Below, one piece after another: positions 62,191-64,000 of a DNA stretch of 64,000 bases. Below the pieces are notes generated by a model. The model was not told where the DNA came from. It saw only the letters and a program-made list of their open reading frames with translations, and did no database searches. Source of the DNA: Planctomycetota bacterium (lineage in GTDB: Bacteria; Planctomycetota; OFTM77); the NCBI GenBank assembly GCA_029260795.1, contig JAJDCO010000134.1, positions 62,001 to 126,000 of the forward strand, read 5' to 3'. Numbering within the stretch: the first letter of the stretch is position 1; every line of letters starts with the position of its first letter. The position numbers were made by a program, and so were the translations under genes.

Positions 62191-62568
62191 ATGACGCGAT
62201 TGCATTTCTGGCTCGGTCTTCTCATCCTGATGACCTTTCTCAGCGGATTGGCCGCCGGACAGCTCCTCTCGAGCCTGGCGGCCGACCGCATGGAAGAAGA
62301 GTCGGGTGATGGGTATGCAGCGATGCTCGTGGATCGGCTCGAGCTCGACCGGGAGCAGGAGCGGAAGCTCGTCAGGATCTTGAACGCCTACGCCGAAAAG
62401 GAACGAGCTGCCTGGAAGACCTACCAAGAGTACCTTTATCGCGAGCATCGGGAGCTCAGGCAGAGCCAATCCGACCTTCGGCAGCGAACGGAGAACGAGA
62501 TCTTCAAGATCCTCGATCCGGTCCAGCGCCAGAAGTGGCGGAACTTGAGCCGTCAAACCATGCGCTGA
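62191..62568 (+). CDS. Small secreted helical protein (Spy/CpxP-like)
   Basis: 125 residues. N-terminal signal or anchor (LHFWLGLLILMTFLSGLAAG), then a basic/acidic helical hairpin region: MLVDRLELDREQERKLVRIL and IFKILDPVQRQKWRNLSRQT. The pattern of spaced Leu plus final LDPVQRQKWR resembles the LTxxQ-type Spy/CpxP proteins of envelope stress. Third gene of the third ECF cassette, hence a likely periplasmic sensor or chaperone. Tentative assignment. Confidence 0.6.
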   Translation: MTRLHFWLGLLILMTFLSGLAAGQLLSSLAADRMEEESGDGYAAMLVDRLELDREQERKLVRILNAYAEKERAAWKTYQEYLYREHRELRQSQSDLRQRTENEIFKILDPVQRQKWRNLSRQTMR

Positions 62569-62632
62569 GTTTCGAGAGTACCGGATGCTCTCGAACTGAG
62601 CTGGATCCAGGAAGAGAACGAGAAGGACGGAG

Positions 62633-64000
62633 ATGGCGAGAGCAACGGGACTCGATGTCGGCAATCGAAGGATCAAGATCGTCGAGGTCGACGGAAGTCC
62701 TCCCAAAAAGATCCGGATTACGCGATTCGCCGCCGAAGAGATTCCGAACGGGATCTTCTCCGACGATGCCAAGGAGCTCGGGTCATTCGTGGCTCATGTC
62801 TTCAAGGAGAGCGGCATCCGGCGCGAGCAGGTCGGGACGGCACTCTCAGCCGGGCAGTGCACCTTTCGAGAGATCTCACTGCCTTTCAAGAACGACGACC
62901 AGATCGAGAAGGTCGTCAAGTTCGAGGCCGAAGGCCACATTCACTTCGGTGACATCGACCAGACCGTGGTCGATCACTTCAAGCTCTACGAGACGGCCGA
63001 CAAGTGCCATCTCATGATCTTGGCTGCGCGCAAGCGAGACATCGGCCGCCGCATCGAGATGTTCGAGCGGGCCAAGGTCGATCCGATGTTCCTGGACGTC
63101 GACGTCATGTCGACTTTCAACACGGTCAGCGCGTTGGGCTACGGGGCCGAGCACGAATGCTTCGTCGTCGTGGACATCGGTGAGCACGACACGAAGATCA
63201 TGACCATCCAGGACGGCTCGCTCCGGAAGCTCCGTTCGATTCGAATGGGAACCGCTGCCCTGACGAAGCCCGACTCCTGGAAGGACGAGCAGCCGTCCGA
63301 GCAAGCCGAGTCCGCGCCAGAACCTCCGGAGGACGAAGAGGTCTTCGTCATGGAAGGGGAAGCGGACGACGCGGACCTGATCGAGTCGGACTCCTACGAG
63401 GAAGGAGAGTTCGAGGACGAAGCGGCGCCCTCCGACTCACCCGGGGACGTCGAGGTCGCCTCGCCGGCTCCGAATGATCAAGGAGCAAGTCCCTACGCGG
63501 TCGCGCGTCGGAGCGTGACCTCTCTCTCGTCGCAAGCGGCGCGGGACTTCTCTGAACGAGTGAGCCGCGAGATCATCCGTTCGCTGGCTTCCATGGTCGA
63601 CGAGAAGCCTCTCGAGGTCGTCTATCTGACCGGAGGTGGCAGCCTCATTCCCGGCATCTCGACCTACATTCGCGAGACGATTGGGCGACCGGTCGAGACA
63701 CTCGACATTCTCGGGCGAGTCGAGCACCCGTTCGCGGCCGTCGAGGTCGATGAGATCAACGCAGGGCTCTCGGTCGCATTGGGTCTCGCCCTGAAGGAGA
63801 TGGGTTTCGACGAAGGCGGGGTCGACCTGCGCCAAGAGGATCTCCAGTACTCGCGAAAGTTTGACCAGATCAAGGTCCCGCTGGCGATGGTGCTGTTCCT
63901 TATCGCCGTCGGTCTGTTCGTCTCGGTCTATCGAACCAAGGCTCCACTTCTCAACGTTAAGACGTCGTACCAGAACCTGGTCAGCGTGGGCGCGAAGCAT
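62633..64000 (+). CDS. pilM: PilM-like pilus protein with PilN-type helix (3' end cut)
   Basis: At least 456 residues, open to the window end. Actin-like ATPase fold of the type IV pilus/T2SS assembly platform: GLDVGNRRIKIVEVDG (phosphate-1), VVVDIGEHDTKIMTIQDGS (phosphate-2), and EVVYLTGGGSLIPGI (adenosine) motifs. Between MGTAALTKPDS (about 204) and VARRSVTSLSSQAARDFSERV (about 290) lies an acidic disordered insert of 75-80 residues. From about 414 a transmembrane helix (VPLAMVLFLIAVGLFVSVYR) and the start of a periplasmic region follow, resembling PilN fused to PilM, as in GspL. ATG 62633 follows AGGACGGAG. Confidence 0.88.
   Translation, partial: MARATGLDVGNRRIKIVEVDGSPPKKIRITRFAAEEIPNGIFSDDAKELGSFVAHVFKESGIRREQVGTALSAGQCTFREISLPFKNDDQIEKVVKFEAEGHIHFGDIDQTVVDHFKLYETADKCHLMILAARKRDIGRRIEMFERAKVDPMFLDVDVMSTFNTVSALGYGAEHECFVVVDIGEHDTKIMTIQDGSLRKLRSIRMGTAALTKPDSWKDEQPSEQAESAPEPPEDEEVFVMEGEADDADLIESDSYEEGEFEDEAAPSDSPGDVEVASPAPNDQGASPYAVARRSVTSLSSQAARDFSERVSREIIRSLASMVDEKPLEVVYLTGGGSLIPGISTYIRETIGRPVETLDILGRVEHPFAAVEVDEINAGLSVALGLALKEMGFDEGGVDLRQEDLQYSRKFDQIKVPLAMVLFLIAVGLFVSVYRTKAPLLNVKTSYQNLVSVGAKH

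Overview
The window looks like chromosomal DNA of a free-living, high-GC (roughly 60% by eye) Gram-negative bacterium. It encodes an LPS pathway (KdsD, KdsC, LptD), many Sec and Tat exported proteins, lipoproteins, an RND efflux system and a bc-type respiratory complex. Several traits resemble Planctomycetota or neighbouring deep lineages: a lysine-rich histone H1-like protein, an FG-GAP/ASPIC lipoprotein, several ECF sigma/anti-sigma cassettes, cytochrome b fused to cytochrome c, and a signal peptidase I with a large insert. The sequence alone does not settle the phylum. The left end (DciA-like tail then gyrB) is the usual arrangement near a replication origin. No phage, transposase, CRISPR array, rRNA or convincing tRNA was seen.

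Layout. 1-3.6 kb: DciA-like tail, gyrB, a stand-alone GspE N-domain protein. 3.6-11.7 kb (minus): tatA and an LPS block kdsD-kdsC-(giant LptC/LptA-like)-lptD whose last three genes are joined by ATGA overlaps. 11.8-18 kb (plus): site-2 protease, scpA, trxA, fmt-rsmB, a membrane protein, phoU. 18-21 kb (minus): a LeuA-like synthase, a duplicated winged-helix-like protein, a glutaredoxin-like protein. 21.2-25.7 kb (plus): signal peptidase I with a big insert, ECF sigma/anti-sigma/secreted coiled-coil cassette, CPBP protease. 25.8-31.5 kb: M28 peptidase (minus), purF, Rieske protein and cytochrome b-cc fusion.

31.7-39.9 kb (minus): heavy-metal RND operon in the order small Cys-rich secreted protein, outer-membrane channel, adaptor, pump. 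40.2-43.4 kb (plus): three consecutive amidohydrolase-like exported proteins that all lack the metal-binding HxH signature; this is the most unusual block. 43.4-46.6 kb (minus): a second M28 peptidase and a GT-C membrane protein. 46.9-47.6 kb (minus): HU and a histone H1-like protein separated by a strong intrinsic terminator. 48.1-54.9 kb (minus): ECF sigma, zinc-finger anti-sigma, DUF4097-like lipoprotein, PDZ lipoprotein, then a TPR lipoprotein and an FG-GAP/ASPIC lipoprotein. 55.2-60.9 kb: lipoprotein, rtcB, O-methyltransferase, RluA-type pseudouridine synthase, ribBA. 61-64 kb (plus): a third ECF cassette and a pilM-like gene running off the end.

Functional themes are envelope biogenesis and envelope stress sensing (LPS transport, Tat, signal peptidase, three sigma/anti-sigma cassettes whose downstream genes encode secreted or lipid-anchored proteins), metal efflux, and housekeeping. 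Overlapping stop/start codons (ATGA or GTGA) are frequent and support tight operons. A recurrent extended -10 promoter form, TGn-TAnnnT, occurs upstream of purF, ribBA and the CPBP gene.
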